Shown here in pieces: positions 9,314 to 18,750 of a stretch of 64,000 nucleotides of DNA; the first letter of the stretch is position 1; each line of letters begins with the position of its first letter. The notes beneath the pieces were generated by a model. It saw only the letters and a list, made by a program, of their open reading frames with translations. It was not told the origin of the DNA and did not search any database. Origin of the DNA: an uncultured Bacilli bacterium (lineage in GTDB: Bacteria > Bacillota_I > Bacilli_A > RF39 > UBA660); assembly GCA_934101645.1 (NCBI GenBank), contig CAKORX010000001.1:124001-188000 (forward strand). The letters run 5' to 3'. The translations under genes and the position numbers were made by a program.

Positions 9314-9342
9314 TTGATATTATAAGCATAATATGTTAGAAT
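9314..9342 (+). promoter_or_regulatory. Promoter of the 286-residue unknown gene
   Basis: TTGATA (9314-9319), 17-bp spacer, TAGAAT (9337-9342), about 25 bp before the start codon at 9368. Confidence 0.6.
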
Positions 9343-9367
9343 ATACTTACTTTTTTTTGGGGGTATT

Positions 9368-10228
9368 ATGGAAAGTTTTATAACTATAGGAACAAAATCT
9401 ATTAACCAAGAACTATTTCGTAAAGTAGTTCCATTTCCAAATAACTATGTAACTAAGCCGTATGGTGGACTATGGCTTTCTCCTTATTATGGAATAAATG
9501 CTAATGAATGGCTTGGCTATTTAGAATATAAAAGAAGTTTATTTTATATGAAATTTAACGGGTGTGGTGCTTTAGTAAATGTAAAAGATGAAGCAAATAT
9601 TCTTAGGATTAATTCTGTTCAAGATTTTGAAAAAGCCTATCTTAAATACCCTAGCCCATTTTTTGAATTACGTGTTTTAGATTATATGAAAATATCAAAA
9701 GACTATGACGGTATTTTTATTAGTCGCCATGTTCTTGATAAAATTGGCTATAATGATTGGTGTATATCAAGTTTAGTTATTTTTGATTTAGGATGTATTA
9801 GTACTTACGTACCACTAGATATTGACTATACTTGTGAACCTTATTCAATCGAATTTAATATTGCAAAAACTCATGATGAGCGAAGTATTGCTCCAATAAA
9901 TAATGCCTATCAAACCTTATATAGAATTTTAAAGGAAGCATTCGAAGGTGAAATGTCAAAAACCGATTTTGCATGTTTACCATATGATGAATACTATCAC
10001 AATTTATTTGTGTTAATTGAGGACTATGTCAAGGGTTTTTGCTTTAATTTCAACGATATGATAGATCTTATTTTAAGAGATCCTAATTTAAATTTTGGTA
10101 AAAAGACTCGCGATGATATTGTTTATAGTCTTATGTACAGACTATTCGAAGAAGAGTTTACAAAATTTATGCCAAATGAATTAACATTTAATCGAAGCCT
10201 TAGTAATAAAAAAGTTAGTTATATTTAA
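9368..10228 (+). CDS. Cytoplasmic protein of unknown function
   Basis: 286 residues, no signal or membrane helix. The N-terminal part contains KPYGGLWLSPYYG, a Gly/Trp-rich turn followed by aromatic-rich strands; there are several Cys residues but no metal-site spacing. The second half is helical and acidic. It is divergent from hsp20 and followed by a terminator, so it is transcribed alone. Proteins with a KPxGGLWxS segment occur in poorly described families; some ADP-ribosyltransferase-like proteins carry a similar turn, but I cannot assign it. Confidence 0.7.
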   Translation: MESFITIGTKSINQELFRKVVPFPNNYVTKPYGGLWLSPYYGINANEWLGYLEYKRSLFYMKFNGCGALVNVKDEANILRINSVQDFEKAYLKYPSPFFELRVLDYMKISKDYDGIFISRHVLDKIGYNDWCISSLVIFDLGCISTYVPLDIDYTCEPYSIEFNIAKTHDERSIAPINNAYQTLYRILKEAFEGEMSKTDFACLPYDEYYHNLFVLIEDYVKGFCFNFNDMIDLILRDPNLNFGKKTRDDIVYSLMYRLFEEEFTKFMPNELTFNRSLSNKKVSYI

Positions 10229-10230
10229 AA

Positions 10231-10259
10231 AATCTTCATAAAAAGTGAAGTTTTTTTTT
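10231..10259 (+). terminator. Intrinsic terminator
   Basis: CTTCA / TGAAG short stem followed by nine T residues, directly after the stop at 10228. Confidence 0.65.
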
Positions 10260-10306
10260 GAAAAATATGTTATCATTATATTACATAAAATAGAAAGGGT
10301 TTAATT

Positions 10307-11770
10307 ATGAATAGTGATAATAATAACAATAATGCAAATAATCAAGTTGATTCTTTAGATTTTACTCCCCCACTTGTGCCTGAACAAAATATAACTAAAT
10401 ACGAACCTCCAGCTCCTCCGAAGAAAAATGTTTTTGCCATTATATTTTCTGTGATTGGTATTCTTATAGTTCTTGCACTACTATCTGCTTCACTTTATTA
10501 TTTATTTGTATTTAATAAAAATGGTGAAGAGTCACTAAAAATGGCCATAAATGGAGTAACAAGATATGTTGACCTAATTTATAATAAACAAAATGAATAT
10601 ACAAATATTAATTTTTCAAACAACAATGTTAGTGTAATTGGTAATATTAATGTTAATAATCCAGATAGTTCAAAAAAATACCTAGCCAATTTTGAATTTG
10701 ATTTAGATTATCCAAATGAAAAAATAGTTTTCGCTGGATCTTTATTTGAAAATGCAAATGAACTTATAAATCTCATATATAATTACGATGAAGAAGTATC
10801 CTATGTACTTATGAAAAAAGTTTTTAATAAGCCTTTAATCTTGAGCAAACAAAATTTATTTACTACATCAAGTAAACAAGTTGTAACAATAAATGATTAT
10901 TACTTACTTTTTAATAAAACCAAAAACTATGTAATTAATAATTTAAAAAATGAAGATTTTGATGTAATATTTGATATTAGCAAAAAAAATGGTTCTTATG
11001 TATTTCAAAAAAAAGTTGTTTATCTACTTCAAAATACAGTATTTGATACTCTTTTAGAGGATACTTTAAATAATATTGAAAATGATGAAGTATATATGGA
11101 AAAATTATTTTATATTTTAGAGCAAAAAAATGGCTATCCAAAAGGATATAACATGGATAATGTAAAAGAATATTTAAATGAGTTAAAAAATAATTTAATT
11201 AGAAATTATGATGGAAATATTGGTATTAATGTGTATACTGACCTATTAGGAAAAAAGATAAATAAAATTGAACTTGCTCATGCTGGTAAAAAATTATTTT
11301 ATTATGATAATGGCAACTTTGAAATAAATCTTGATGATGAAAAAAAGATTAGTTACAATAATAGGACACTTACTTTATTGCAAAAAGATAAAGTTATAGC
11401 AACCATTATAGTTAATACTTTTAGTGAAAACTTAATAGACCTTGAGATAACTAATCCAGATAACACTCAAAATATTAAAATTAAAATTGATAATAATATT
11501 AGTTTTTCTTACGAGCAAACAAATCAGAATATTTTATTAAACATAAATAAAAAAGAAAAAAACAATTACGAATATAAAATAACTATTAATGATGGTGTTA
11601 GTCCTTATGAAATATATGGTGAAATAATTATTAGTGATGAAGGAAAATACACACTATTTGATAAAAAAGATGCGGTAGAATATGACTCACTTACTTATGA
11701 TGAAAAAATGCAAATTCAAGAAGCTCTTAAACAGCTCGGAGAATTATTAAATTTTAAAGCTTTAACCTAA
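10307..11770 (+). CDS. Single-pass membrane protein with large exported domain, unknown function
   Basis: 487 residues. An Asn-rich then Pro-rich cytoplasmic N-terminus (1-42) precedes one membrane helix (about 43-67); the remaining roughly 420 residues should lie outside. These alternate short beta strands and Asn/Lys-rich loops, and no catalytic motif is visible. Asn-Asn repeats at the start are low complexity. It has its own ribosome site (AGAAAGG) and is bracketed by hairpins on both sides, so it is a single-gene unit. Layout resembles lipid- or wall-associated anchored proteins of Firmicutes; no function is inferred. Confidence 0.75.
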   Translation: MNSDNNNNNANNQVDSLDFTPPLVPEQNITKYEPPAPPKKNVFAIIFSVIGILIVLALLSASLYYLFVFNKNGEESLKMAINGVTRYVDLIYNKQNEYTNINFSNNNVSVIGNINVNNPDSSKKYLANFEFDLDYPNEKIVFAGSLFENANELINLIYNYDEEVSYVLMKKVFNKPLILSKQNLFTTSSKQVVTINDYYLLFNKTKNYVINNLKNEDFDVIFDISKKNGSYVFQKKVVYLLQNTVFDTLLEDTLNNIENDEVYMEKLFYILEQKNGYPKGYNMDNVKEYLNELKNNLIRNYDGNIGINVYTDLLGKKINKIELAHAGKKLFYYDNGNFEINLDDEKKISYNNRTLTLLQKDKVIATIIVNTFSENLIDLEITNPDNTQNIKIKIDNNISFSYEQTNQNILLNINKKEKNNYEYKITINDGVSPYEIYGEIIISDEGKYTLFDKKDAVEYDSLTYDEKMQIQEALKQLGELLNFKALT

Positions 11771-11799
11771 AAAATATGATATTAAAATCATATTTTTAT
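11771..11799 (+). terminator. Intrinsic terminator
   Basis: A perfect 10-bp stem AAAATATGAT / ATCATATTTT with a 6-nt loop starts immediately after the TAA at 11770. Confidence 0.85.
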
Positions 11800-11855
11800 T
11801 TTGCACACTAGAAAAATGTAAATTACCTTATTAAAGTTATAAATGAGGTGATATA

Positions 11856-12932
11856 ATGGGTCGTAAAGGCGAAAGCATTTACAAAAGAAGTGATGGAAGA
11901 TATGAAGGAAGATATATTAAGGGAAAATATAAAAATAAAGTCATATATGGATATATATATGGAACATCTTATTCAGAAATAAAAGAAAAACTTAGAAACT
12001 ATGGTAATGTGGAATTTGAAATCGAAGAAATAGATACTTTTAATGAAAGAATAGACAACTGGCTTGAATATAAAAAAAGCACTGTTAAGGAATCAACGTA
12101 TTCAACTTATTATGCGGTTGCAATAAATAAAATAAAACCGATTCTTGGTCACTATAAGGTAGTTAATCTAAATAATGAAATAATCGATAAGTTTATCAAT
12201 AAATTATTAGATAATGAACATTTAAGTATTAATACGATACATGATGTAGCAAATATTTTAAAACAGATATTTAAATATAATAAAATAACTAATATTGATG
12301 TAAAAGCACCCTCAAAAGAGTATAAAAGTATTTCCGTTTTCACTCCTAAAGATATTAAAAAACTTGAAAGATTTGCTTTAACTTATGATAATAGATTTGT
12401 TTTTGGAATTATTTTAAGTTTATATACTGGTATTAGAATCGGGGAACTATGTGCCTTAAAAAAAAGTGATTTTGATATAAACCTAATGACTCTTTCTGTA
12501 AACCGCACAATAATAAGAGTTAAAAATACAAATAGTCAAAGAAAGACTAAAGTTATATGTTCAGCTCCAAAAAGTAAAAAATCAATTAGAACAATTCCTA
12601 TTCCTGATGTTTTGCAAAGTTATTTAATTCATTATTTAAGTGAAATGAATGCAGATTACTATTTCCTTACTAACAAAATTAATGCAATTGAACCAAGAAG
12701 TTATACAAATAAATATAAAAAGTATTTAAATTATTGGGGTATTAATCATAAAAAATTTCACACAACAAGACATACATTTGCCACCAAAGCTGACGAAACA
12801 AAAATGAGTACTAAAGCTTTATCTGAAATATTAGGTCACTCAAATGCCTCAATTACTCAAAATTTATATATACACCCATCACTAAAATATAAAAGAGAAT
12901 GCATAAATACGATTTACACAAAAAAAAGCTGA
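11856..12932 (+). CDS. Tyrosine recombinase / integrase
   Basis: 358 residues. An AP2-like N-terminal DNA-binding segment (1-55) is followed by a SAM-like core-binding domain (56-150) and a catalytic domain (about 165-350). The catalytic set is complete: Arg in TGIRIGELCAL, His-x-x-Arg in HTTRHTFATK, His in LGHSNAS and the nucleophile Tyr in LYIHPS. Ribosome site GAGGTGAT precedes ATG 11856. It should cut and rejoin DNA at specific sites. No excisionase, relaxase, phage or cargo genes adjoin it: the left neighbour is a terminated housekeeping-like gene and the right is valS. It is therefore a solitary integrase, either a relic or a domesticated recombinase. Confidence 0.92.
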   Translation: MGRKGESIYKRSDGRYEGRYIKGKYKNKVIYGYIYGTSYSEIKEKLRNYGNVEFEIEEIDTFNERIDNWLEYKKSTVKESTYSTYYAVAINKIKPILGHYKVVNLNNEIIDKFINKLLDNEHLSINTIHDVANILKQIFKYNKITNIDVKAPSKEYKSISVFTPKDIKKLERFALTYDNRFVFGIILSLYTGIRIGELCALKKSDFDINLMTLSVNRTIIRVKNTNSQRKTKVICSAPKSKKSIRTIPIPDVLQSYLIHYLSEMNADYYFLTNKINAIEPRSYTNKYKKYLNYWGINHKKFHTTRHTFATKADETKMSTKALSEILGHSNASITQNLYIHPSLKYKRECINTIYTKKS

Positions 12933-12956
12933 TAATTCTAAATTTAATCAGCTTTT
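12924..12956. terminator. Bidirectional terminator shared by integrase and valS
   Basis: A 10-bp stem AAAAGCTGAT / ATCAGCTTTT with a 13-nt loop contains the last codons and stops of both convergent genes. Confidence 0.85.
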
Positions 12957-15445
12957 AAAATGGAAAGTTTTTCTTTTTCTTCTTTTAATTTATTTTGTTC
13001 TTCTTCAACTATATTTTTCGGAGCTCTACTTACAAATCCTTCATTACTAAGTAATTTTTCTCTTTTAGCAATCGACATTTCTAAAAATTCAATTTCTTTT
13101 TGCTTATTTTCACTGTTTTTTGCGTTATCTATTTTAAATAACAATTTAGCAAAGTTTGAATTATATTCGACACCTTCTGATAAACCTAAATTAACATTTT
13201 TTAACTTAAGCATATTTTTGTAAAATTCTTCATCATATAGATACTTAATGTTTACTTCATCATTGTTAGTAATTTTATTTTCTGCTTTAAAATTACGGAT
13301 TGCAACTATATCACTTAAAATATCATTTACAAGTTTAATGTTAAAAACTTCACTCTTATTATATTTTGGATAAGAACTATTCATTATAGATTTACTTTCT
13401 TTTATATTAAGATTTTGATATATTTCCTCAGTTACAAACGGAATAAATGGATGAAGCATTTTGATTATACCAGTTAAAACTTTAACTAATATACTTTTTG
13501 ATGTAGTATTTAAGAAAATTTTGCTTATTTCAATATACCAAGAACAATAATCATCCCAAATAAATGTATAAAGTTCATTAAATGCATTATGAAATTCATA
13601 TTTATCCATATATTTAGTGACTTCTTTAATAGTTTTATTATATTTAGTTAAAATCCATTTATCATATATATTATATTCCTCAAAAGAAAGCTCATTTAAA
13701 TCTTGAGTGTTAAGAATAACAAATCTTGAAGCATTCCATAACTTATTAATAAAATTCCAAGATGATGCAACTTTTTCTTCATCATATCTGAGGTCCATTC
13801 CTGGAGCACTATTAGTAGTTAAAAATAGTCTTAATGAATCACAACCAAATTTATCAATTACCTCAATTGGATTTACTCCATTTCCTAGACTTTTACTCAT
13901 TTTTCTGCCTTGTTTATCTCTAATAAGTCCATGAATTAAGCAATCCTTAAAAGGTCTTTCTCCCATGAATTCTAGTGATTGAAAAGTCATCCTATTTACC
14001 CAAAATGGAATAATGTCATATCCTGTAACTAGTACATCATTTGGAAAATATCTTTCTAAATCTGAAGTTTTTTCTGGCCAACCTAATGTTGAAAAAGGCC
14101 ATAATGCAGAAGAAAACCAAGTATCTAAAACATCTTTATCTTGAACCCAGCCTTCACCAGCAGGAGCACTCTCGCCAACATAAATTTCATCACCTTTATA
14201 CCAAGCTGGAATTCTATGACCCCACCAAAGCTGTCTTGAAATGCACCAATCATAAGTTATTTCCATCCAATGATTCATAGTCTTTTCATATCTTCTTGGA
14301 ACAAAATTAACCTTTTTGTTTTTATCTTTTTGATTTTCAAGTACTCTATCAGCTAAAGGGCGCATTTTTACAAACCATTGGCTTGATAAGTAAGGTTCAA
14401 TCATTACCCCTGTACGTTCTGAATGACCAACATTATGTGTTATTTCTTCTTTTTTTATTAATAAACCTAATTTTTCTAAATCTTCAGTTATTTTTTCTCT
14501 TGCAACTTCACGAGTAAGTCCTTCATATTTACCTGCTTTATCGTTCATTGTAGCATCAGGATTAATACATATAATTTGCTCTAAATTGTGTCTAAGTCCT
14601 ACCTCATAATCGTTAGGGTCATGTGCTGGAGTAATTTTAACACAACCAGTTCCGAATTCAGGATCTGCATGCATATCTGCAATAATTGGTATCTTTCTTG
14701 ATGTAAGTGGTAATAAAACATTTTTACCAATTAGATCTTTGTATCTTTCATCGCTAGGATTAACCGCTACTGCTGTATCTCCGAAAAGTGTCTCAGGTCT
14801 TGTAGTAGCAACATCTAAATATTTATCTTCTCCATCAATATAATATTTTATATGATAAAAATAGCCTTTAACGTCTTTATAAATTACTTCTTCATTTGAA
14901 AGTGCTGTTTGTGCCTTAGGATCCCAATTTATTATTCTATATCCCCTATAAATAAGGCCTTTATTATATAAATCAATAAATACTTTATTTACAGCCTTAC
15001 TAAGTCCTTCGTCTAAAGTAAATCTTTCTCTAGTATAATCTAAAGCAAGACCTAACTTTGCCCATTGTTTATGAATATTTTCAGCATATTCATCTTTCCA
15101 TGCCCAAGCATATTTAAGCCAATCTTCCCTATCTAAACTACGAGGATTAATTCCCATATTAGTTAATTTTTCATCAACTTTTGCTTGTGTTGCAATACCG
15201 GCATGATCCATTCCAGGAACCCATAATGTATCAAATCCACTTAACTTTTTATATCTTATAATTATATCTTGAAGTGTAGTATCCCATGCATGTCCTATAT
15301 GTAAATTACCCGTTACATTAGGGGGAGGTATAACTATTGAAAATGGTTTCTTGTCTTTATCATTGCTTGCTAAAAATGTTTTATTGTTTAACCAATAATC
15401 ATACTTTCCTTCCTCAACTTTTTTAAAATCATATTTTGTTTCCAT
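12944..15445 (-). CDS. valS: Valine-tRNA ligase
   Basis: About 833 residues from the ATG at 15445. A longer reading from 15499 would translate the T-box terminator stem, so it is rejected; GGAGG at 15450-15454 supports the chosen start. Class I synthetase motifs are present: HIGH within PNVTGNLHIGHAW near residue 40 and KMSKS in GRKMSKSLGNG near 525. The editing domain lies between, an anticodon-binding domain follows, and a Val-specific C-terminal coiled coil ends the protein. It attaches valine to tRNA-Val in the cytoplasm. Expression is controlled by the upstream T-box leader, which senses uncharged tRNA-Val. Confidence 0.97.
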   Translation of the reverse strand: METKYDFKKVEEGKYDYWLNNKTFLASNDKDKKPFSIVIPPPNVTGNLHIGHAWDTTLQDIIIRYKKLSGFDTLWVPGMDHAGIATQAKVDEKLTNMGINPRSLDREDWLKYAWAWKDEYAENIHKQWAKLGLALDYTRERFTLDEGLSKAVNKVFIDLYNKGLIYRGYRIINWDPKAQTALSNEEVIYKDVKGYFYHIKYYIDGEDKYLDVATTRPETLFGDTAVAVNPSDERYKDLIGKNVLLPLTSRKIPIIADMHADPEFGTGCVKITPAHDPNDYEVGLRHNLEQIICINPDATMNDKAGKYEGLTREVAREKITEDLEKLGLLIKKEEITHNVGHSERTGVMIEPYLSSQWFVKMRPLADRVLENQKDKNKKVNFVPRRYEKTMNHWMEITYDWCISRQLWWGHRIPAWYKGDEIYVGESAPAGEGWVQDKDVLDTWFSSALWPFSTLGWPEKTSDLERYFPNDVLVTGYDIIPFWVNRMTFQSLEFMGERPFKDCLIHGLIRDKQGRKMSKSLGNGVNPIEVIDKFGCDSLRLFLTTNSAPGMDLRYDEEKVASSWNFINKLWNASRFVILNTQDLNELSFEEYNIYDKWILTKYNKTIKEVTKYMDKYEFHNAFNELYTFIWDDYCSWYIEISKIFLNTTSKSILVKVLTGIIKMLHPFIPFVTEEIYQNLNIKESKSIMNSSYPKYNKSEVFNIKLVNDILSDIVAIRNFKAENKITNNDEVNIKYLYDEEFYKNMLKLKNVNLGLSEGVEYNSNFAKLLFKIDNAKNSENKQKEIEFLEMSIAKREKLLSNEGFVSRAPKNIVEEEQNKLKEEKEKLSILKAD

Positions 15446-15669
15446 ATTTCCTCCAACAAAAAAAGGTAGTACAAAAGGGTGCAAAGTGCACGGTACCACC
15501 TTTATATTTAACTCTTTATCCTTAATGCGGAATTACAGCCTATCCTATTTACTTAGATAAGCAACTTGCAAGCTACTTCATTTAACCAGTGTTTAAGAAA
15601 AGCTTTCAGCTAATAACTTTTCCTCTCTAATAAAATAGTTAAATTACTCCTCTTGTTCTTCGTTTTTAT
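15446..15669 (-). promoter_or_regulatory. T-box riboswitch leader of valS
   Basis: Read on the minus strand, the leader contains the T-box core AAAGGTGGTACCGTGCA (about 15488-15504). The same stretch pairs with GTACTACCTTT to form a terminator ending in seven T residues. Upstream is a Stem I-like region with an AGAGAG segment; ATGAAGTAGCTTGC on its 3' side offers GTA, a valine codon, as specifier. Uncharged tRNA-Val should stabilise the antiterminator. The T-box core is certain; the specifier assignment is by position only. Confidence 0.92.
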
Positions 15670-15675
15670 GTTCAT

Positions 15676-15704
15676 AGTATAACAAATTCTTTTCTTTATT
15701 TCAA
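15676..15704 (-). promoter_or_regulatory. Promoter of the valS T-box transcript
   Basis: TTGAAA (15699-15704), 17-bp spacer, TATACT (15676-15681) on the minus strand; the transcript would start near 15669. Confidence 0.8.
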
Positions 15705-15708
15705 GACT

Positions 15709-16128
15709 TTAATATTTTTCTAAAACTTCTAGAATGCCACGATAAGGAAGCGTTGCACAAGTCTTTCTACTTTGCTGTTTATAAATATCTTCATAAACAA
15801 GTGCTTCATTTAAAATATTATTATCATATTCTTTTTCATTAACCATATTTAAAAAACTATTTACATATTTTTTAGCTTCCTCAATGGTTTTACCAATCAA
15901 GTTTTTTATCATTATTGAAGTTGATGAAATACTTATTGCACAAGCTTCACCTGTGAAAGCAATATCTAAAACTTTACCATCTTTAATCAAAATATATAAA
16001 TCTAAATTATCTATGCAAGATTGATTTGCGGTATTAACCTTTTCATATCCATCATTAATTATCTTATCTCTATTAAGTGGATTTTGATAATGTTCCATTA
16101 TAATTTCTCTTTTTACTTCAGGATCCAT
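15709..16128 (-). CDS. sufU: SufU-type Fe-S cluster assembly / sulfur relay protein
   Basis: 139 residues, the usual SufU/IscU length. It begins with the typical REIIMEHYQNPLNR segment and carries three Cys in family positions (NQSC, GEAC and KTC near residues 37, 64 and 128). In Firmicutes SufU binds zinc and takes persulfide sulfur from SufS. It is last in the operon and shares one base with the sufS stop (TAATG-type coupling). The promoter of valS follows directly. No gene for sufB lies between. Confidence 0.92.
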   Translation of the reverse strand: MDPEVKREIIMEHYQNPLNRDKIINDGYEKVNTANQSCIDNLDLYILIKDGKVLDIAFTGEACAISISSTSIMIKNLIGKTIEEAKKYVNSFLNMVNEKEYDNNILNEALVYEDIYKQQSRKTCATLPYRGILEVLEKY

Positions 16129-17324
16129 TAAAACATCTCCTTTAAGATTTTATCTTTATTTTGTAATAGTTCTACAAACATATCAATTTCTTTTTCTGTA
16201 TTATAAAATGATAAGCTCACTCTAATTGTATTATTTACTTTTGTGGCATTTTTTAAAATTTTAGCGCAGTGGTTTCCTGCTCTTACACATATTTTATATT
16301 TATTTAGGTAAAAAGCTACATCTTGAGCAAATATATCATCAACATTAAAAGCCACTACTGCACTATCGCATTCTAAATTTATAATATCTATAAATGGTAT
16401 TTTAATTAATTTATCTATTAAATAATTTTTTAATTTAGTTTCTCTTTCGTGAATTTTTTCAATACCTATATTATTTATATATTTGATAGCTTCACCAAAA
16501 CCAATTACTCCCGCAATATTTGGAGTTCCAGCTTCAAGTCTAAATGGTAAATCCTTTAAATATATTTCATTTGGATTATCAAAAGATTCATTCATACCTC
16601 CGCCTAAATTAATTGGTTTAAGTTCTTCTAACAATTCCTTTTTTCCATATAAAACACCAACACCAGTAGGTCCCAACATTTTATGAGCTGAAAATGCTAA
16701 AAAATCAACATCTAAATCTTGAACATCAATTTTTATATGTGGAGCACTTTGTGCAGCGTCTACAACTACAAAAATATTATTCTCATGAGCTAGTTTACAT
16801 ATTTCCTTTATTGGTCTTACATCACCAACAACATTTGTTATTTGAGCAAGAGCAATTACTTTAGTTTTTGGAGTAATTGCTTTTTTTACATTTTCTAAAG
16901 TAACATGTAATGACGAATCAAGTTCAATTAACTTAGTAACTGTTTTAATTTCATTTTCACATTTAAACCATGGAAGAACGTTTGATGCATGCTCAGATGT
17001 TGTAATTAAAACTTCATCTCCAGGTTCAAGAAGCGGTGCAAAAAAACCATTTGCAATATAATTTAAACTTTGAGTCGTTCCTGATGTAAAAATTATTTCT
17101 TCATTATATCTAGCATTAATGAACTGTTTCACAAGTTCTCTTGTTTCTTCATATTCATTTGAAGCTTTAAAAGATATATCATAGTCGCCTCGATGTGCAT
17201 TTGCAGAATAATTGCTATAATAATCAACAACTTTATCAATAACACATTTTGGTTTTAAACTTGTGGCTCCATTATCAAAGTAAATCAAATCATTATTTAG
17301 CATTGGAAAATCTTCTCTATTCAT
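16128..17324 (-). CDS. sufS: Cysteine desulfurase SufS
   Basis: 398 residues, full length for group II PLP-dependent cysteine desulfurases. The PLP lysine is in FSAHKMLGPTGVGVLYG, the cofactor Asp/His in VVDAAQSAPH, and the active-site Cys in VRAGNHCAK near the C-terminus. It releases sulfur from L-cysteine as a persulfide for cluster building, normally handing it to SufU. Overlaps of 8 bp with the upstream sufD-like gene and 1 bp with sufU show a tightly coupled operon. Confidence 0.95.
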   Translation of the reverse strand: MNREDFPMLNNDLIYFDNGATSLKPKCVIDKVVDYYSNYSANAHRGDYDISFKASNEYEETRELVKQFINARYNEEIIFTSGTTQSLNYIANGFFAPLLEPGDEVLITTSEHASNVLPWFKCENEIKTVTKLIELDSSLHVTLENVKKAITPKTKVIALAQITNVVGDVRPIKEICKLAHENNIFVVVDAAQSAPHIKIDVQDLDVDFLAFSAHKMLGPTGVGVLYGKKELLEELKPINLGGGMNESFDNPNEIYLKDLPFRLEAGTPNIAGVIGFGEAIKYINNIGIEKIHERETKLKNYLIDKLIKIPFIDIINLECDSAVVAFNVDDIFAQDVAFYLNKYKICVRAGNHCAKILKNATKVNNTIRVSLSFYNTEKEIDMFVELLQNKDKILKEMF

Positions 17325-17907
17325 TATTTTCCTCCTTAAAATTTAATAAATTTAAAAATTCATCATTAAATATACTATATTTAAAACTCTTTTTTAGTAA
17401 ATTATAAGTATTTTCTTTACTAATTCCAAGTGACTTCAAATAATTAATGCTTTCTTCATTAAATGGACCGACAGTTACAAAATGTGACGCTTCTACTTCA
17501 TTTGTGTCAATCTCTAAAATCGGTTTAATCAAAATCTGGCCACCATCACATAAACCTTTTAAATTTTCAACAATAATATTTTCTTTTGTATTTTCTTCTG
17601 CCTTTACGATAACATTAACGCTACATAAGTCTTTTCCTGCAAGTCCTCTAAAATTTAAAATGCATTTATTATTGTCACCTAAAATTTTAACATTAATATT
17701 AATATTAGAATTTTCAAAGCTTTCATTAGTAAAATTTACTACTAATAAAGAGTTTTCTTTTTGAATAATGTTAATATTAATATTTTCACTTTTATCATTA
17801 TATATATTTAATAAAAGTTTTTTCTCAACTTTAAAATCAAATGTTCCATCTTTATTTATTAAACTAACATTATTCATTAGTAATATATTCTCCTTTTCAT
17901 TATTCAC
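17317..17907 (-). CDS. Short SufD-like (SufB/SufD family) scaffold protein
   Basis: 196 residues, about half the usual SufD (over 400). The visible part is the C-terminal beta-helix and tail: ASHFVTVGPFNEESINYLKS corresponds to the conserved ASHGATVGP region with its His, followed by the terminal helices. The N-terminal domain of normal SufD is absent. It lies between sufC and sufS with 8-bp overlaps on both sides and a clean start, so it is an intact gene rather than a fragment. It probably forms the partner of SufC. No separate SufB is seen in the window, so this may be a minimal scaffold or SufB may lie elsewhere. Confidence 0.75.
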   Translation of the reverse strand: MNNEKENILLMNNVSLINKDGTFDFKVEKKLLLNIYNDKSENININIIQKENSLLVVNFTNESFENSNININVKILGDNNKCILNFRGLAGKDLCSVNVIVKAEENTKENIIVENLKGLCDGGQILIKPILEIDTNEVEASHFVTVGPFNEESINYLKSLGISKENTYNLLKKSFKYSIFNDEFLNLLNFKEENNE

Positions 17908-18637
17908 TTATATCACTTGCCTTATTAAATCCCTCATTTTCAATATTTTCCGCTAAATGATAATCTCCAGTTTTAGTAATCTTCCCATCAGATAAAATAT
18001 GAACATAATTTGGTTTAATATATTGCAAAATATTTTTATGATGTGTAATAAGTAAAATACTCGGTTTATTCTCATGATAATATTCATTAATAAAGTCAGC
18101 TACAACTTTTAATGCATCAACATCTAGTCCAGAATCAAGTTCATCTAAAATAATAAAACTTGGTTTTAATACGCCTAAATGTAATAACTCGATCTTCTTT
18201 CTTTCTCCACCTGAAGCTCCAACATTTATATCTTTATGAATAAAGCTTTTATCTAATTTAAGTTTTTCACAAATTTCTTCCATTTGTTTATTAAATTTAA
18301 AAATATCAATATTTTGGTTTTCTCTTTCTCTTAAAGCACTTCGTAAAGCTTCTGCATTGGTAACTCCCTCAATTTCCGGAGGATTTTGGCCTATTAACAT
18401 AACACCATTCTTAGCAATATCATATGTATCAAGCTTAGTTAGTTCAACACCATTATATACAATACTGCCACTTACCTTGTAGTTTGGGTAACCCATGATT
18501 ATCTTACATAAGGTACTTTTTCCTATTCCATTTTTTCCCATAATCGCATGGATTTCTCCATCATTTATTGTCATTGAAAAATCATCAAGAATTTTTCTAT
18601 CATCTATATAAGCATTTAAATTACTAATTTTAAACAT
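17900..18637 (-). CDS. sufC: SufC ATPase of the SUF Fe-S machinery
   Basis: 245 residues from ATG 18637 (MFKISNL), which has GGAGGAAAT before it; a longer reading from 18685 lacks a ribosome site and exceeds family length. Walker A is GKNGIGKST, the signature region reads VGASGGERKKIELL, Walker B is FIILDELDSGLD with the SufC-typical DSGLDVDAL, and the H-loop is LLITHHKNIL. SufC powers conformational changes in the SufB/SufD scaffold. It heads the operon sufC-sufD-like-sufS-sufU. Confidence 0.96.
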   Translation of the reverse strand: MFKISNLNAYIDDRKILDDFSMTINDGEIHAIMGKNGIGKSTLCKIIMGYPNYKVSGSIVYNGVELTKLDTYDIAKNGVMLIGQNPPEIEGVTNAEALRSALRERENQNIDIFKFNKQMEEICEKLKLDKSFIHKDINVGASGGERKKIELLHLGVLKPSFIILDELDSGLDVDALKVVADFINEYYHENKPSILLITHHKNILQYIKPNYVHILSDGKITKTGDYHLAENIENEGFNKASDISE

Positions 18638-18750
18638 ATTTCCTCCACACATATTGTAAAACATTTTTCTTATAAATAAAAGCAAAAGTTTTCTTAAAAT
18701 ATGCCTTTATATTTTACTAAAATTATAATATAATTTATTTAGGGATGTTT

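Noticed and set aside
15446..15499. 18-residue N-terminal extension of ValRS starting MVPCTLHP
   Set aside because: It translates the T-box antiterminator/terminator stem; GGAGG and the conserved METKYDF start support 15445.
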